64,000 nt of DNA from Diaminobutyricibacter sp049994905. Lineage in GTDB: Bacteria; Actinomycetota; Actinomycetes; Actinomycetales; Microbacteriaceae. Location of the stretch: contig NZ_CP188258.1 of the NCBI RefSeq assembly GCF_049994905.1, positions 310,001 to 374,000 of the forward strand, written 5' to 3'. Positions within the stretch are counted from its first letter, which is position 1; each line of letters opens with the position of its first letter. The position numbers were made by a program, and so were the translations under genes. Of this stretch, positions 53,185 to 62,096 are shown one piece after another. The notes below the pieces were generated by a model. That model ran no database searches. It was not told the origin of the DNA and saw nothing but the letters and a program-made list of their open reading frames with translations.

Positions 53185-54648
53185 CTAACCTTCCAGCGCG
53201 AAGATGGTGCCCGGGTTCATGATGCCCTTCGGGTCGAAAGCGCCCTTCAGGCCTGCGAGGATCGCGTAGGCGGAACCGTGCTCGATCTCAGTCCAGGGCG
53301 TTCGGTATTTGCCGATGCCGTGATGGTGCACCATCGAACCTCCCAGTCGGAGCGACTCCTCCACGATGATCGCATTGATCGGTTCGTGGTATTCGGTGAT
53401 CTCCTCACGCGGCTCGCAGTTGATGTCGTAGTCGTAGACGAAGTACAGGTTCGTTCCGGTCTGATAGCTGTGCGACGAATGCGCGCCGAGCATCGTCAGG
53501 TCGGATGCTCGCCGGAATTCGGTGCGCACCCGGTGCATGACGGCCTCATACAAGGCGTTCACCCGCGACCAGTCGATCGAGACCTCTGTGGTGTAGCCGA
53601 GGTGCGCATCCGCGATCATCGCCGCCTTCTCGGCGTCGATGGAACGCTGGTCCCAGTTGAGGTGGTCGAACCACTGTTCGATGAGCGAGGAGTCGACGCG
53701 GTCATGCGGAAGCGAGTCGAAGACCTCCTCGATGGCACCGGCGGTCGCTTCCACGATCGGCGCCGGCCCTTCCGCCATGAGTACGACCACATTCTTGCCG
53801 TCTGCGAAGTGCGCGAAATGCTGGCGGGCATCTTCTGGCGAGTAGACCCTGCAGATGGACGGCCGGTAACCCGAGGTGATCACCTCGCGAAGGGCATCGA
53901 CGCCCTGCCCGAAGTCGTCGAGGAGGAAGCCGAAGAAGCGGTTGTTCTCGGGCTGGTACGTGAAGACCTTGATCGTGACTTCCGTGATGAAGCAGAGTGC
54001 TCCCTCGTTGCCGATGACGATGTGGCGGATGTCCGGGCCGGCGGCGCGCCGCGGCACGTTCTTGATGCGGCTGATCGTGCCGTTCGGGAACACGGCCTCA
54101 AGCCCGACGACCATGTCCTCGATGCCGCCGTACAGCGTCGAGAACTGGCCGATCGAGCGCGTCGCCGTCAGCCCGCCGTACTGCGCAAGAGGCTTCGACT
54201 GCGGCGAGTGACCCGTGGTGAGGCCCCGGGATCGAAGTTCGTCTTCGAGCACCTGCAGGGGCACGCCGCATTCGACGGTGGCCATCATGTCGACCGCGTC
54301 GATGTGGAGGATGGCGTTCATCCGCGAGCCGTCGAGAACGATCGAGTCGGCGACCACGGTCTCGAGGCCACCCTCGGTCGCGGTGCGACCGGTGCGCGGA
54401 ACGACCGCGATGAGGTTGTCATTCGCGAAGCGCAGCACGGCTGCCACCTCCTGCGTGCTGCGCGGGTAGGCGATCACCGCCGGGATCGGGCCGTCGAAGA
54501 TCCCATGGGCCGCGGAGTACTTCTTGAAGCGGTCGACGCTCGCTTCGCGCAGCGCCCGCTCGTCGGTGTCGAGCTGCTCGTGGCCGACGATCCCGGCGAG
54601 GGCCGAAACGATCTGGTCGCGGTTGAGAGTGGATCGGGATTCTGCCAT
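53185..54648 (-). CDS. FAD-binding oxidoreductase, alkylglycerone-phosphate-synthase-like
   Basis: A 487-residue VAO-fold flavoprotein. The FAD domain has IPAVIAYPRSTQEVAAVLRFAND, VPRTGRTATEGG and SKPLAQYGGLTATRSIGQFSTLYGG; the C-terminal part ends with MVHHHGIGKYRTPW, the His-rich motif of AGPS and related dehydrogenases, and GIMNPGTIF. It probably oxidises a hydroxy acid or an alcohol; AGPS activity itself is unlikely in this setting. The frame opens at 54678, but ATG 54648 has GAGGAA five bases upstream. Confidence 0.85.
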   Translation of the reverse strand: MAESRSTLNRDQIVSALAGIVGHEQLDTDERALREASVDRFKKYSAAHGIFDGPIPAVIAYPRSTQEVAAVLRFANDNLIAVVPRTGRTATEGGLETVVADSIVLDGSRMNAILHIDAVDMMATVECGVPLQVLEDELRSRGLTTGHSPQSKPLAQYGGLTATRSIGQFSTLYGGIEDMVVGLEAVFPNGTISRIKNVPRRAAGPDIRHIVIGNEGALCFITEVTIKVFTYQPENNRFFGFLLDDFGQGVDALREVITSGYRPSICRVYSPEDARQHFAHFADGKNVVVLMAEGPAPIVEATAGAIEEVFDSLPHDRVDSSLIEQWFDHLNWDQRSIDAEKAAMIADAHLGYTTEVSIDWSRVNALYEAVMHRVRTEFRRASDLTMLGAHSSHSYQTGTNLYFVYDYDINCEPREEITEYHEPINAIIVEESLRLGGSMVHHHGIGKYRTPWTEIEHGSAYAILAGLKGAFDPKGIMNPGTIFALEG

Positions 54649-54701
54649 TGTCGTTCCTCGCGAGAGTGATGTGTGCATGTCGGTCTGTCCGTTCTGTGCG
54701 C

Positions 54702-55478
54702 TCAGCGCACCAGATAGCCGCCGTCGACCACGAGCGTGTGGCCGTTGACGTAATCGGATGCGCGGCTCGACAGGAACACCAGCGCGCCCATCAGGTCGGC
54801 CGGGTCCCCCCAGCGGTCGGCGGGGATGTGCTCGAGGATGCGTCGGCTGGCGTCGGCATCCGCTCTGGTCGTTGCGGTGATCGCCGTAGCGAAATAGCCG
54901 GGGGCGAGGGCGTTGACCTGGATGCCGTGCCCACCGAGTTCGTCTGCGTATGCCTTGGTGAGCCCGACGATTCCTGCCTTCGTCGCAGCGTACGCAGGGG
55001 ACATCCGGCCCCCGAGGAAGGAGAACAGTGAGGCGATGTTGACGATCTTGCCTGACCTTTGGGGGATCATCCGTGCTGCGACCTCATGGGAGAGGTCGAA
55101 GGCGGCCGTGAGGTTCACGGAGACCATCGGGTCCCATTTGGTTCGGTCGAACGCCACGACGTCGTCGAGCAGGCAGATACCTGCCGAGTTGACCAGGATG
55201 TCGATGCCGCCGAACCGGTCGACGCACTCCTGCGCCACGTTGGCGGCCATTCCCGGCTGCGTGATGTCGCCGGCGAGGAACTCGTAGCGACCGCCTCGCT
55301 CTGTGACCAGCCGGGCGGTGGTTCCATCGTCATCCGCGAGACTCGGGACGAACACGTCGGCGCCGGCTGCGGCCAGAGCGACCACGAATGCCTGGCCGAG
55401 GCCCGAGTTGCCGCCGGTCACGATCGCCCGCTTCCCTTTCAGGGAGAAGAAGTCGGTGCTGAATTCGGTGATGTCCAT
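54702..55478 (-). CDS. SDR family oxidoreductase
   Basis: A 258-residue short-chain dehydrogenase with cofactor motif VTGGNSGLGQAF, NSAG, Ser-containing NIASLFSF and YAATK, resembling gluconate and ketodeoxygluconate dehydrogenases (the N-terminus MDITEFSTDFFSLKGKRAIV resembles KduD-type enzymes). It likely oxidises a secondary hydroxyl of the pathway intermediate. Two bases separate it from the aldehyde dehydrogenase stop. Confidence 0.88.
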   Translation of the reverse strand: MDITEFSTDFFSLKGKRAIVTGGNSGLGQAFVVALAAAGADVFVPSLADDDGTTARLVTERGGRYEFLAGDITQPGMAANVAQECVDRFGGIDILVNSAGICLLDDVVAFDRTKWDPMVSVNLTAAFDLSHEVAARMIPQRSGKIVNIASLFSFLGGRMSPAYAATKAGIVGLTKAYADELGGHGIQVNALAPGYFATAITATTRADADASRRILEHIPADRWGDPADLMGALVFLSSRASDYVNGHTLVVDGGYLVR

Positions 55479-55480
55479 GC

Positions 55481-56977
55481 TCAGGCGTCCTCGGTCGAAG
55501 CGAAGGGGTCGGCGATGCCGACATATCGGGTCTCAAGGTACTCGTCGATTCCTTCGAATCCGCCTTCGCGCCCGAGCCCCGACTGCTTGACACCGCCGAA
55601 CGGTGCAGCAGGGTTGGAGACGACACCCGCATTGATGCCGAGCATCCCCGTGTCGAGTTCCTCCGCCAGGCGCAGCGCCCGGTTGAGGTCGGCCGTGTAC
55701 GCGAAGCAGACCAGACCGAAGGGGGTGGCGTTGGCGAGTTCGATCGCTTCGGCCTCGGTGCGGAACGTGGTGATCGGCGCCACCGGTCCGAAGATCTCCT
55801 CATTGAGGATCCGGGCGCTCGCAGGAACACCGGTCAGAACGGTCGGCTGGTAGAAGTAGCCTGGGCCCGGGACGGGCTGTCCGCCGACAGCGACCGTCGC
55901 ACCGTCTTCGATCGCCTCGGCCACGAGCGACGACACCTTGTTCCTGGTCGCCTCGTCGACGAGCGGACCAACGGTCGATTCGGGGTCGGTGCCGCGTGCG
56001 GGAGTGAAGGCGGCCATCCGTTCGACGAAGGCTGTCGTGAACTCCTCGGCCACCGACTCGTGCACGAGGAAGCGGTTCGCGGCGACACACGCTTCACCGC
56101 CGTTGCGCATCTTGGCGAGGATTCCACCGGTGACGGCGGCCGGGATGTCCGCGTCGTCGAACACGATGAACGGAGCATTTCCGCCGAGTTCCATCGACAC
56201 GCGGAGCACCTGCTCGGCCGAGTCGGCGATGAGACGCCGGCCGACCTCGGTCGAGCCGGTGAACGACAGCTTGCGAAGCCGAGGGTCACGTATGAGCGGG
56301 CCGGTCACGGCGCCGGCGCGAGTCGTGGGGATGACATTCAGCACGCCAGCGGGCAGGCCCGCCTCCTCGAAGACCTGCGTCAGCAGCAGCGCGGTGAGAG
56401 GCGTGAGAGCGGCAGGCTTCAGGACCATCGTGCAGCCGGCCGCGATCGCGGGTGCGATCTTGCGTGTGGCCATCGCGAGCGGGAAGTTCCAGGGAGTGAT
56501 GAAGAGGCACGGGCCGACCGGGCGCTTGACGACAAGGAGCCGGTTGGCGCCATCCGGGGCGGTCGAGTAACGCCCGGCGATGCGAGGCGCCTCCTCGGAG
56601 AACCACCGGAGGAACTCGGCGCCGTACGCGACCTCGCCCCGGGACTCCGCGAGCGGTTTGCCCATCTCGAGTGTCATCGTCAGCGCGAACTCGTCTACGC
56701 GCGCCGTCACCAGCTCGAACGCTCGGCGAAGGATCTCGGCGCGAACCCGGGGCGGTGTCTTCGCCCAGCCTTTCTGCGCGCGATGAGCGGCATCCAGGGC
56801 GGCCTCGCCGTCTTCTGGCGTCGCGTCGGCGACCTGGGCCAGGGCTTCGCCGGTCGACGGATCGACGACAGCGAAGGACCGGCCGGATGCGGACTGCCGC
56901 CACCCGCCGTCGATGTAGAGTCCCGTGGGCACCCGGGAGAGGAGTTCGCGTTCCGTGTCCGGCGCGGTCATCGTCAT
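55481..56977 (-). CDS. NAD(P)-dependent aldehyde dehydrogenase (succinate-semialdehyde-dehydrogenase-like)
   Basis: A 498-residue enzyme with catalytic Cys in GGEACVAANR and Glu in SMELGGNAPFIV, plus FTPWNFPLAMATRK-type cofactor contacts (FITPWNFPLA) and EIFGPVAPI. The overall pattern is closest to the GabD group, but aldehyde specificity is open. Its ATG overlaps the stop of the upstream hydroxyacid dehydrogenase gene by four bases. Confidence 0.9.
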   Translation of the reverse strand: MTMTAPDTERELLSRVPTGLYIDGGWRQSASGRSFAVVDPSTGEALAQVADATPEDGEAALDAAHRAQKGWAKTPPRVRAEILRRAFELVTARVDEFALTMTLEMGKPLAESRGEVAYGAEFLRWFSEEAPRIAGRYSTAPDGANRLLVVKRPVGPCLFITPWNFPLAMATRKIAPAIAAGCTMVLKPAALTPLTALLLTQVFEEAGLPAGVLNVIPTTRAGAVTGPLIRDPRLRKLSFTGSTEVGRRLIADSAEQVLRVSMELGGNAPFIVFDDADIPAAVTGGILAKMRNGGEACVAANRFLVHESVAEEFTTAFVERMAAFTPARGTDPESTVGPLVDEATRNKVSSLVAEAIEDGATVAVGGQPVPGPGYFYQPTVLTGVPASARILNEEIFGPVAPITTFRTEAEAIELANATPFGLVCFAYTADLNRALRLAEELDTGMLGINAGVVSNPAAPFGGVKQSGLGREGGFEGIDEYLETRYVGIADPFASTEDA

Positions 56978-57951
56978 CGTGCTGCCACCTCTTCGACCCG
57001 GGCGAGGCGGAGCGGGGTTCCGAGCATGTCTTCGTACAGGCGGAACGGCGTCATTTCACCGGCTCGGTCGCCGTGGAGGTTGCGGGCTCGGCGGAAGACC
57101 TGCTCGACGAGCGCGGACAACTCGACGGAGACGCCGACGGACCGTGCAAGGTCGATCGAGAGGCCCAGGTCTTTGCAGGCGAGAGCCAGGGCGAACCCTT
57201 CGTCGTAGTCGCCGTTCTCGAGGATGGAGAGCACGTCGCGCTCCACGAAGTTGCTGTTCGCAGGGCTGGCGACCAGGGCATCCCGAAGAACTCCGAGATC
57301 GACCCCCGCCTTCACCCCGACGGCAAGGACCTCGGCGGTCGCGACCAGGTGCGAGAACCACAGCTGGTTGATCATCAGCTTCACGGCGTACCCGGCACCA
57401 TGCGGCCCGACATGGAGAATCCGCTCCGGGTCGCCCATCGCCTCGAACACCGGCCGCAGCCTTTCGACATCGTCGGACTCGCCACCGATGAAGATCTGGA
57501 GCATGCCGCTGGCCGCACCGACCGACATGCCGCTGACCGGCGCATCCAGGATGCGGATGCCGCGCGACGCAGTGGAGGCGCGAACTGCGTCGGCGACCTC
57601 CGGAACCGATGTCGACATGTCGATCCAGGTGCCGCCGTCGGCCATGCCCTCGAGCACGCCCCCGGGACCCGAGACAGCGTCGGCGACGTGTCGTGGCGTC
57701 GGAAGCATGGTGATCACGAGGTCACTCGCTGCCGCAACCTGCGCAGCGCTGTCGGCCCAGAGCGCGCCACGCGCGACCAGCTCGGTGGCCGACTCCGGCC
57801 GAAGGTCGTTGACGACCAGCGGAAAGCCCGCCCGCTGCAGATTGCGGGTCATCCCCGCACCCATGCTGCCGAGGCCGATGAATCCGACCGTCGGTTTCGT
57901 GTCTGTTGTCATGTCCATGTCTTTTCGTATGCGTTCGTTCTGTTCGCTCAT
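56974..57951 (-). CDS. beta-hydroxyacid dehydrogenase (3-hydroxyisobutyrate dehydrogenase family)
   Basis: A 325-residue NAD(P)-dependent enzyme with VGFIGLGSMGAGM, the substrate-binding DAPVSGMSVGAASGML, and catalytic Lys in GAGYAVKLMINQLWF. Family members act on 3-hydroxyisobutyrate, tartronate semialdehyde or sulfolactaldehyde. ATG 57951 overlaps the Fae stop by four bases; internal ATGs at 57918 and 57912 would give a more usual N-terminus, so the start is uncertain. Confidence 0.87.
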   Translation of the reverse strand: MSEQNERIRKDMDMTTDTKPTVGFIGLGSMGAGMTRNLQRAGFPLVVNDLRPESATELVARGALWADSAAQVAAASDLVITMLPTPRHVADAVSGPGGVLEGMADGGTWIDMSTSVPEVADAVRASTASRGIRILDAPVSGMSVGAASGMLQIFIGGESDDVERLRPVFEAMGDPERILHVGPHGAGYAVKLMINQLWFSHLVATAEVLAVGVKAGVDLGVLRDALVASPANSNFVERDVLSILENGDYDEGFALALACKDLGLSIDLARSVGVSVELSALVEQVFRRARNLHGDRAGEMTPFRLYEDMLGTPLRLARVEEVAAR

Positions 57952-58463
57952 TCGGGTGCCGTGTAGAAGGGGTTCGCGGGCCGGTGGCGAGCCTGGATGA
58001 CCCGGTCGATCGTCGGCTCGCCCGCCGCCCCGTTGCTGAGCGCCGCAGCCGTGGCCGCGCGGTTGTTGAGGTAGACGGCGTCGGCGTCGTCAGCGCCCGG
58101 GTTCACCCAGACGGCTGCGATGAGAACGACCGAATCCGTCGACGATTCGGGGATGACGCCGTCGGCCACCGCATCCGCCACACCGGCCGCGACCCCGGCC
58201 TGGGCCGGGCCCCAGATCAACGTGCCGTGTGCGTCGTCGGTGGGCGCCGCCTTCGTCACGAACAACGTCAGGGGTTTTACGGGGAGCGATGGCCGCAGCA
58301 CGGCGACGAAGGGGACGTGCCCGGCACTCGGCGACGCGAGGGCTGTCGCCCACGCGGTCCCCGCAGGGCCGTTCCGATCGCCGAGCACCGTGTTGATGTG
58401 CGCGGCGTTCACGCCCTCGCCGACGAAGCTCTCGCCGATCTGCAGTGCGGTGGCCTCGGGCAT
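57948..58463 (-). CDS. formaldehyde-activating enzyme (Fae) homologue
   Basis: A 171-residue protein matching Fae over its whole length: QIGESFVGEGVNAAHINTVLG with the conserved catalytic-type His (residue 22), LRPSLPVKPLTLFVTKA, WGPAQAGVAAGVADAVADGVIP, and GEPTIDRVIQARHRPANPF. Fae condenses formaldehyde with tetrahydromethanopterin in methylotrophs. No pterin-C1 genes are in the window, so either formaldehyde is handled with another carrier or the protein has a different role. It overlaps both neighbours (one and four bases). Confidence 0.85.
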   Translation of the reverse strand: MPEATALQIGESFVGEGVNAAHINTVLGDRNGPAGTAWATALASPSAGHVPFVAVLRPSLPVKPLTLFVTKAAPTDDAHGTLIWGPAQAGVAAGVADAVADGVIPESSTDSVVLIAAVWVNPGADDADAVYLNNRAATAAALSNGAAGEPTIDRVIQARHRPANPFYTAPE

Positions 58464-59401
58464 CAGATGAGACCCTTGCTCTTCAGGAAGTCCTCGGCGA
58501 CCTTCGCGGGTTCCCGACCGTCGACGTCGACCTCGGCGTTCAGCTTCTGCATCTGCTCGGTGGTGAGCAGCGGCGACAGCTTGGCGATGATGCTGGCGAT
58601 GGCCGGGTATTTCTTCAGGATCGGCGCCTGCATGGAGAATGCCCCCTGGTAGACGGGGAAGAACTTCTGGTCATCCTTCATCACCGTGAGGTCGAGGGCC
58701 TGGATGCGACCATCGGTGGCGAACACCTCACCGAAGTTGCAGTCCTGGCCCTTCTGCGTCGCCGTGTAGATGAGGCCGGTGTCGAGGAGCTTCACGTTCG
58801 AGTCCGGGACGTTGATGCCGTAAGCCTTCTTGAGTCCGGGCCAGCCGTCGTCGCGGGTCGAGAACTCGCTCTCGATGCAGAACGTCTGGTCATTCTGCTG
58901 GAGCTTGGCAACGTCGCTCAGGCTGGTGACACCCAGCTTCTTGGCCGCGGATGACTTGATCGCGAACGCGTAGGTGTTGTTGAGGGGTGCCGGATCGAGC
59001 CAGGCGATGTCCTTCTTCGCGTCGGCCGCCTTCACCGCGTCGAACTGCTGCTGCGGGTCGGTGATCGGCTTGGTGTTGCCCTGGTAGGTGATCCAGGCGG
59101 TGCCGGTGTACTCCCAGTAGCCCACGAACTGCTTGTTCGTGAGGGCCTGGCGCACGTTCGCCGAGCCGACCAGCTTGGTGTTCGCGTGCAGGTTCGCTCC
59201 ATGAGCGTTGAGCAGGTCGGTGGTCAGGTAGGCGAGGATGTACTGCTCGGAGAAGTCCTTCGAGCCGATGTCGCCCGTGAGTCCCTTGAGCTCGCTGCTC
59301 TTGGTGCCGGTGGCTGCTTCGCTGGCGCCGGAGCATCCCGTGAAGAGCAGGGCAGCCGCGGCAGCGACCGCTGCTGCGGACAGGTGTCTCTTGGTGATCA
59401 T
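58463..59401 (-). CDS. OpuC-type ABC transporter substrate-binding lipoprotein
   Basis: A 312-residue binding protein of the glycine betaine/choline/carnitine family (OpuAC). The lipobox is LLFTGC. DIGSKDFSEQYILAYLTTDLL, GYWEYTGTAWITY and GEVFATDGRIQALDL are typical; the family binds quaternary-ammonium ligands through aromatic residues such as those in YWEYTG. AAGGAAAG precedes the ATG. The presence of catabolic genes downstream suggests that the ligand is a nutrient rather than only an osmoprotectant. Confidence 0.9.
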   Translation of the reverse strand: MITKRHLSAAAVAAAAALLFTGCSGASEAATGTKSSELKGLTGDIGSKDFSEQYILAYLTTDLLNAHGANLHANTKLVGSANVRQALTNKQFVGYWEYTGTAWITYQGNTKPITDPQQQFDAVKAADAKKDIAWLDPAPLNNTYAFAIKSSAAKKLGVTSLSDVAKLQQNDQTFCIESEFSTRDDGWPGLKKAYGINVPDSNVKLLDTGLIYTATQKGQDCNFGEVFATDGRIQALDLTVMKDDQKFFPVYQGAFSMQAPILKKYPAIASIIAKLSPLLTTEQMQKLNAEVDVDGREPAKVAEDFLKSKGLI

Positions 59402-59518
59402 TCGCTTTCCTTCTTTCGTGTGGTCGCAGGGCGCGTCAGTGCACCGCCGCGAGACGGGTGATGCAGGGATTGGTGAGGTGGGACGGGTGGGGCTGGATGT
59501 GAGTCGTCGGCCTTCCGG

Positions 59519-60295
59519 TCAGAGGCCTTTCGGACGGACGATGTCTTCGACGATGCCGGCGAGCCAGTCGATGATGACGGCGATCGCAGCTACGAGCACT
59601 GCGCCGACGAGAAGTACGGGGAACCGTTGGAGTTTCAGTCCGTTCACGATCATGTCGCCGAGGCCGCCCGCATTGATGAAGGTCGCCACCGTCGCGACGC
59701 CGACGCAGAACACGAGCGAGGTTCGGAGCCCGGCGAGGATGGTCGGCGACGCGAGCGGCAGCTCGATCTGGCGCAGCACCTGGCCAGGCGTCATACCCAT
59801 TCCCCGGGCTGCCTCCCTCGAGTCGGGGCTGACCTGTTCGAGTCCGACCATGGTGTTCCGCAGCACAGGCAGGAACGAATAGGCGACGAGCGCGACCAGC
59901 GCAGTCGCGAACCCGGTCTGCCAGACGATGGCGAGCAGGATGACCACGCCGACCGCCGGTGTCGCCTGGCCGATGTTGCCGAGCGTGAGCACGAAGCCCC
60001 GGAACGTCTTCGACTGCACCCGGTGTACCAGGATGCCGGCGGGGATGGCGAGCACCGCCACCAACGACGACGCCACCAGCGTCAGCACCAGATGTTCGCG
60101 GATGCGCGCCGTGATGTATTCCGAGTTGAGGGTGCGCTGCTCGATCGAGTCGAGGTGCAGCGTCGAGATCCAGAGGAACGTGGCGACAAGCACCACGGCG
60201 ACGAAGACCGGGGCCGCGGCGCGTCGCGCGATGACCGTGCTGCGATCGCGCGCACGCGAGACGCGGCCGGTGCTCCAGTCGAGGGTGGCGGTCAT
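59519..60295 (-). CDS. OpuC-type ABC transporter permease
   Basis: A 258-residue membrane protein with about six hydrophobic helices and the family motif SREAARGMGMTPGQVLRQIELPLASP that contacts the ATPase. Its ATG overlaps the stop of the ATPase gene by four bases. It pairs with the permease at the head of the operon. Confidence 0.9.
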   Translation of the reverse strand: MTATLDWSTGRVSRARDRSTVIARRAAAPVFVAVVLVATFLWISTLHLDSIEQRTLNSEYITARIREHLVLTLVASSLVAVLAIPAGILVHRVQSKTFRGFVLTLGNIGQATPAVGVVILLAIVWQTGFATALVALVAYSFLPVLRNTMVGLEQVSPDSREAARGMGMTPGQVLRQIELPLASPTILAGLRTSLVFCVGVATVATFINAGGLGDMIVNGLKLQRFPVLLVGAVLVAAIAVIIDWLAGIVEDIVRPKGL

Positions 60296-61323
60296 GGCCG
60301 GCCCCCGACCGGCAGGGACCCGGCCCCGAGCACTGCCGAGATGGATGCGTGGTCGAGTGAGCCCATCGGCTGACCGTCGGGGTCGACCACGTTGATGGAC
60401 GCGCTGCCGGTGAGCACGATGAGATCCAGTGCGTCACGAAGAGACCCGTCGATGGGCATGCTCGGCGTTCCCTCGGCCGCGGCCGGCAGCAGCCGTGCCT
60501 CGGTGACCGGGATGAGTGTGAGCCGTTTGATCGCTGCGCCCTGCCCGATGAACGAGGAGACGTACTCGTTGGCGGGAGCGGCCAGGATGTTCGCAGGCGT
60601 GTCGAATTGTTCGATCTGGCTTCGCTCGCTCATCACCGCGATGCGGTCGCCGAGTCGGATGGCCTCCTCGAAGTCATGCGTGACGAAGATGATGGTCTTG
60701 CCGAGCTCGGCCTGGAGGCGAAGGAATTCTGCCTGCAGCTTCTCGCGGGTGATCGGGTCTGTGGCTCCGAACGGCTCGTCCATCAGCATCACGGGCGGGT
60801 TCGCCGCAAGCGCCCGGGCGACGCCGGCGCGCTGCTGCTGCCCGCCGGAGAGCTGACGCGGGTAGCGGTTGGCGAACACGGCCGGGTCGAGCTGCACAGT
60901 GCGGAGGAGTTCGTCGACGCGCTCTGCGACCTTGCCCTTGGACCAGCCGAGCATCTTCGGTACGGTGCCGATGTTCTCGGCGATCGTTCGATGCGGGAAG
61001 AGGCCGATCTGCTGGATCACGTAGCCGATGTGTCGGCGCAGCTGGTTGGGGTCGAGCGAGAGCACGTCTTTGCCGTCGATGCGGATGCTGCCGGACGTCG
61101 GCTCGATGATGCGGTTGATCATCTTCATCGTCGTGGTCTTGCCGCAGCCGCTTGGGCCGACGAAGATGATGAGCTCGCCGGGCCGGATGTTCATCGAGAA
61201 GTTCTCGACGGCGGGTGCGGGCTGCCCTGGGTAGCGCTTCGTGACGGAATCGAGCTCGATGCTCACACCGGCCGACTGCTGGGAGATGGCGGTCAGAAAC
61301 CCTGTATTGGTGATGTCAGGCAC
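60292..61323 (-). CDS. OpuC-type ABC transporter ATP-binding protein
   Basis: A 343-residue ATPase with Walker A GPSGCGKTTTMK, signature LSGGQQQRAGVARAL, Walker B VMLMDEPFGATD and the switch histidine in IFVTHDFEEA. The region after about 255 is a shortened regulatory domain with one CBS-like segment (DGSLRDALDLIV). GTG 61323 overlaps the preceding permease stop by eight bases (GTGCCTGA). Confidence 0.93.
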   Translation of the reverse strand: MPDITNTGFLTAISQQSAGVSIELDSVTKRYPGQPAPAVENFSMNIRPGELIIFVGPSGCGKTTTMKMINRIIEPTSGSIRIDGKDVLSLDPNQLRRHIGYVIQQIGLFPHRTIAENIGTVPKMLGWSKGKVAERVDELLRTVQLDPAVFANRYPRQLSGGQQQRAGVARALAANPPVMLMDEPFGATDPITREKLQAEFLRLQAELGKTIIFVTHDFEEAIRLGDRIAVMSERSQIEQFDTPANILAAPANEYVSSFIGQGAAIKRLTLIPVTEARLLPAAAEGTPSMPIDGSLRDALDLIVLTGSASINVVDPDGQPMGSLDHASISAVLGAGSLPVGGRP

Positions 61324-61984
61324 GAAGACCCCTTGAGGTTGTGTAGCGGGAGACGAGGATGAAGGCGCCGTCGACGACCAGCGCGAGGATGATGATCAGC
61401 ACGGTTCCGGTCAGCGCGTAGTTGATCGCGTTACGCGAGCCGATGGACGAGAGCCCGGTGAAGATGTATTGGCCGAGGCCGGGGCCCGCCACGTAGGCGG
61501 CGATCGCGGCGATGCCGATGGTGAGCTGGGCTGCCACGCGAACTCCGGTGATGATCACCGGCCAGGCGATCGGCAATTGCGTCGTGAGCATGACCTTGGT
61601 GCGGCTCATGCCCATGCCGCGCGCCGACTCGAGCACGTCGGCGGGCACTTCGCGCAGTCCCACCACGGTGTTGCGGATGATCGGGAGGAGGGAGTAGAAG
61701 ACCAGGGCCACGACCGTGGGACCCCATCCGAGCCCGAGAATCGGGGAGAGCAGGGCAAGCAGCGCGAGCGACGGGATGGTGATCGCGATTCCAGCGGCCG
61801 TCAGCGCGGTGGCTCTCGAGATGGGCTTGTTCCACACCCCGACGCCGATGACGACTCCGACGACCAGTGCGATCACGAGCGAGATCGCCACGACCGCGAT
61901 GTGCTGGACCGTAAGGTCGATGATGTCGCCCGATCTGTCGCTCAGAAAGAGCGCGAGACTCGCGAAGCTGAAACCAGTTTCCAT
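61316..61984 (-). CDS. OpuC-type ABC transporter permease, first gene of the operon
   Basis: A 222-residue permease with about six helices and VLESARGMGMSRTKVMLTTQLPIAWP split as the ATPase-coupling loop. The frame opens at 62047, but ATG 61984 has AAGGGA six bases upstream and gives the usual N-terminus (METGFSFASLALFL). It is the promoter-proximal gene, divergent from the IclR regulator. Confidence 0.9.
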   Translation of the reverse strand: METGFSFASLALFLSDRSGDIIDLTVQHIAVVAISLVIALVVGVVIGVGVWNKPISRATALTAAGIAITIPSLALLALLSPILGLGWGPTVVALVFYSLLPIIRNTVVGLREVPADVLESARGMGMSRTKVMLTTQLPIAWPVIITGVRVAAQLTIGIAAIAAYVAGPGLGQYIFTGLSSIGSRNAINYALTGTVLIIILALVVDGAFILVSRYTTSRGLRA

Positions 61985-62050
61985 GAACCATCCCTTCTCT
62001 GCATTGAGTGGGCTCAGTGGGTCAACCTTAGATGCAGGCGATGACACTGT

Positions 62051-62090
62051 GACAATAGGTGTTGTCGATATGGCAACTCGGGATTATCTT
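62051..62090 (+). promoter_or_regulatory. iclR promoter with overlapping palindrome
   Basis: TTGTCG (62062-62067), a 17-base spacer and TATCTT (62085-62090) form a good promoter; the ATG follows after six bases, so the mRNA is probably leaderless. The inverted repeat GACAATAGGTGTTGTC (62051-62066) overlaps the -35 and is a candidate IclR operator acting on both divergent units. Confidence 0.6.
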
Positions 62091-62096
62091 GTACCC

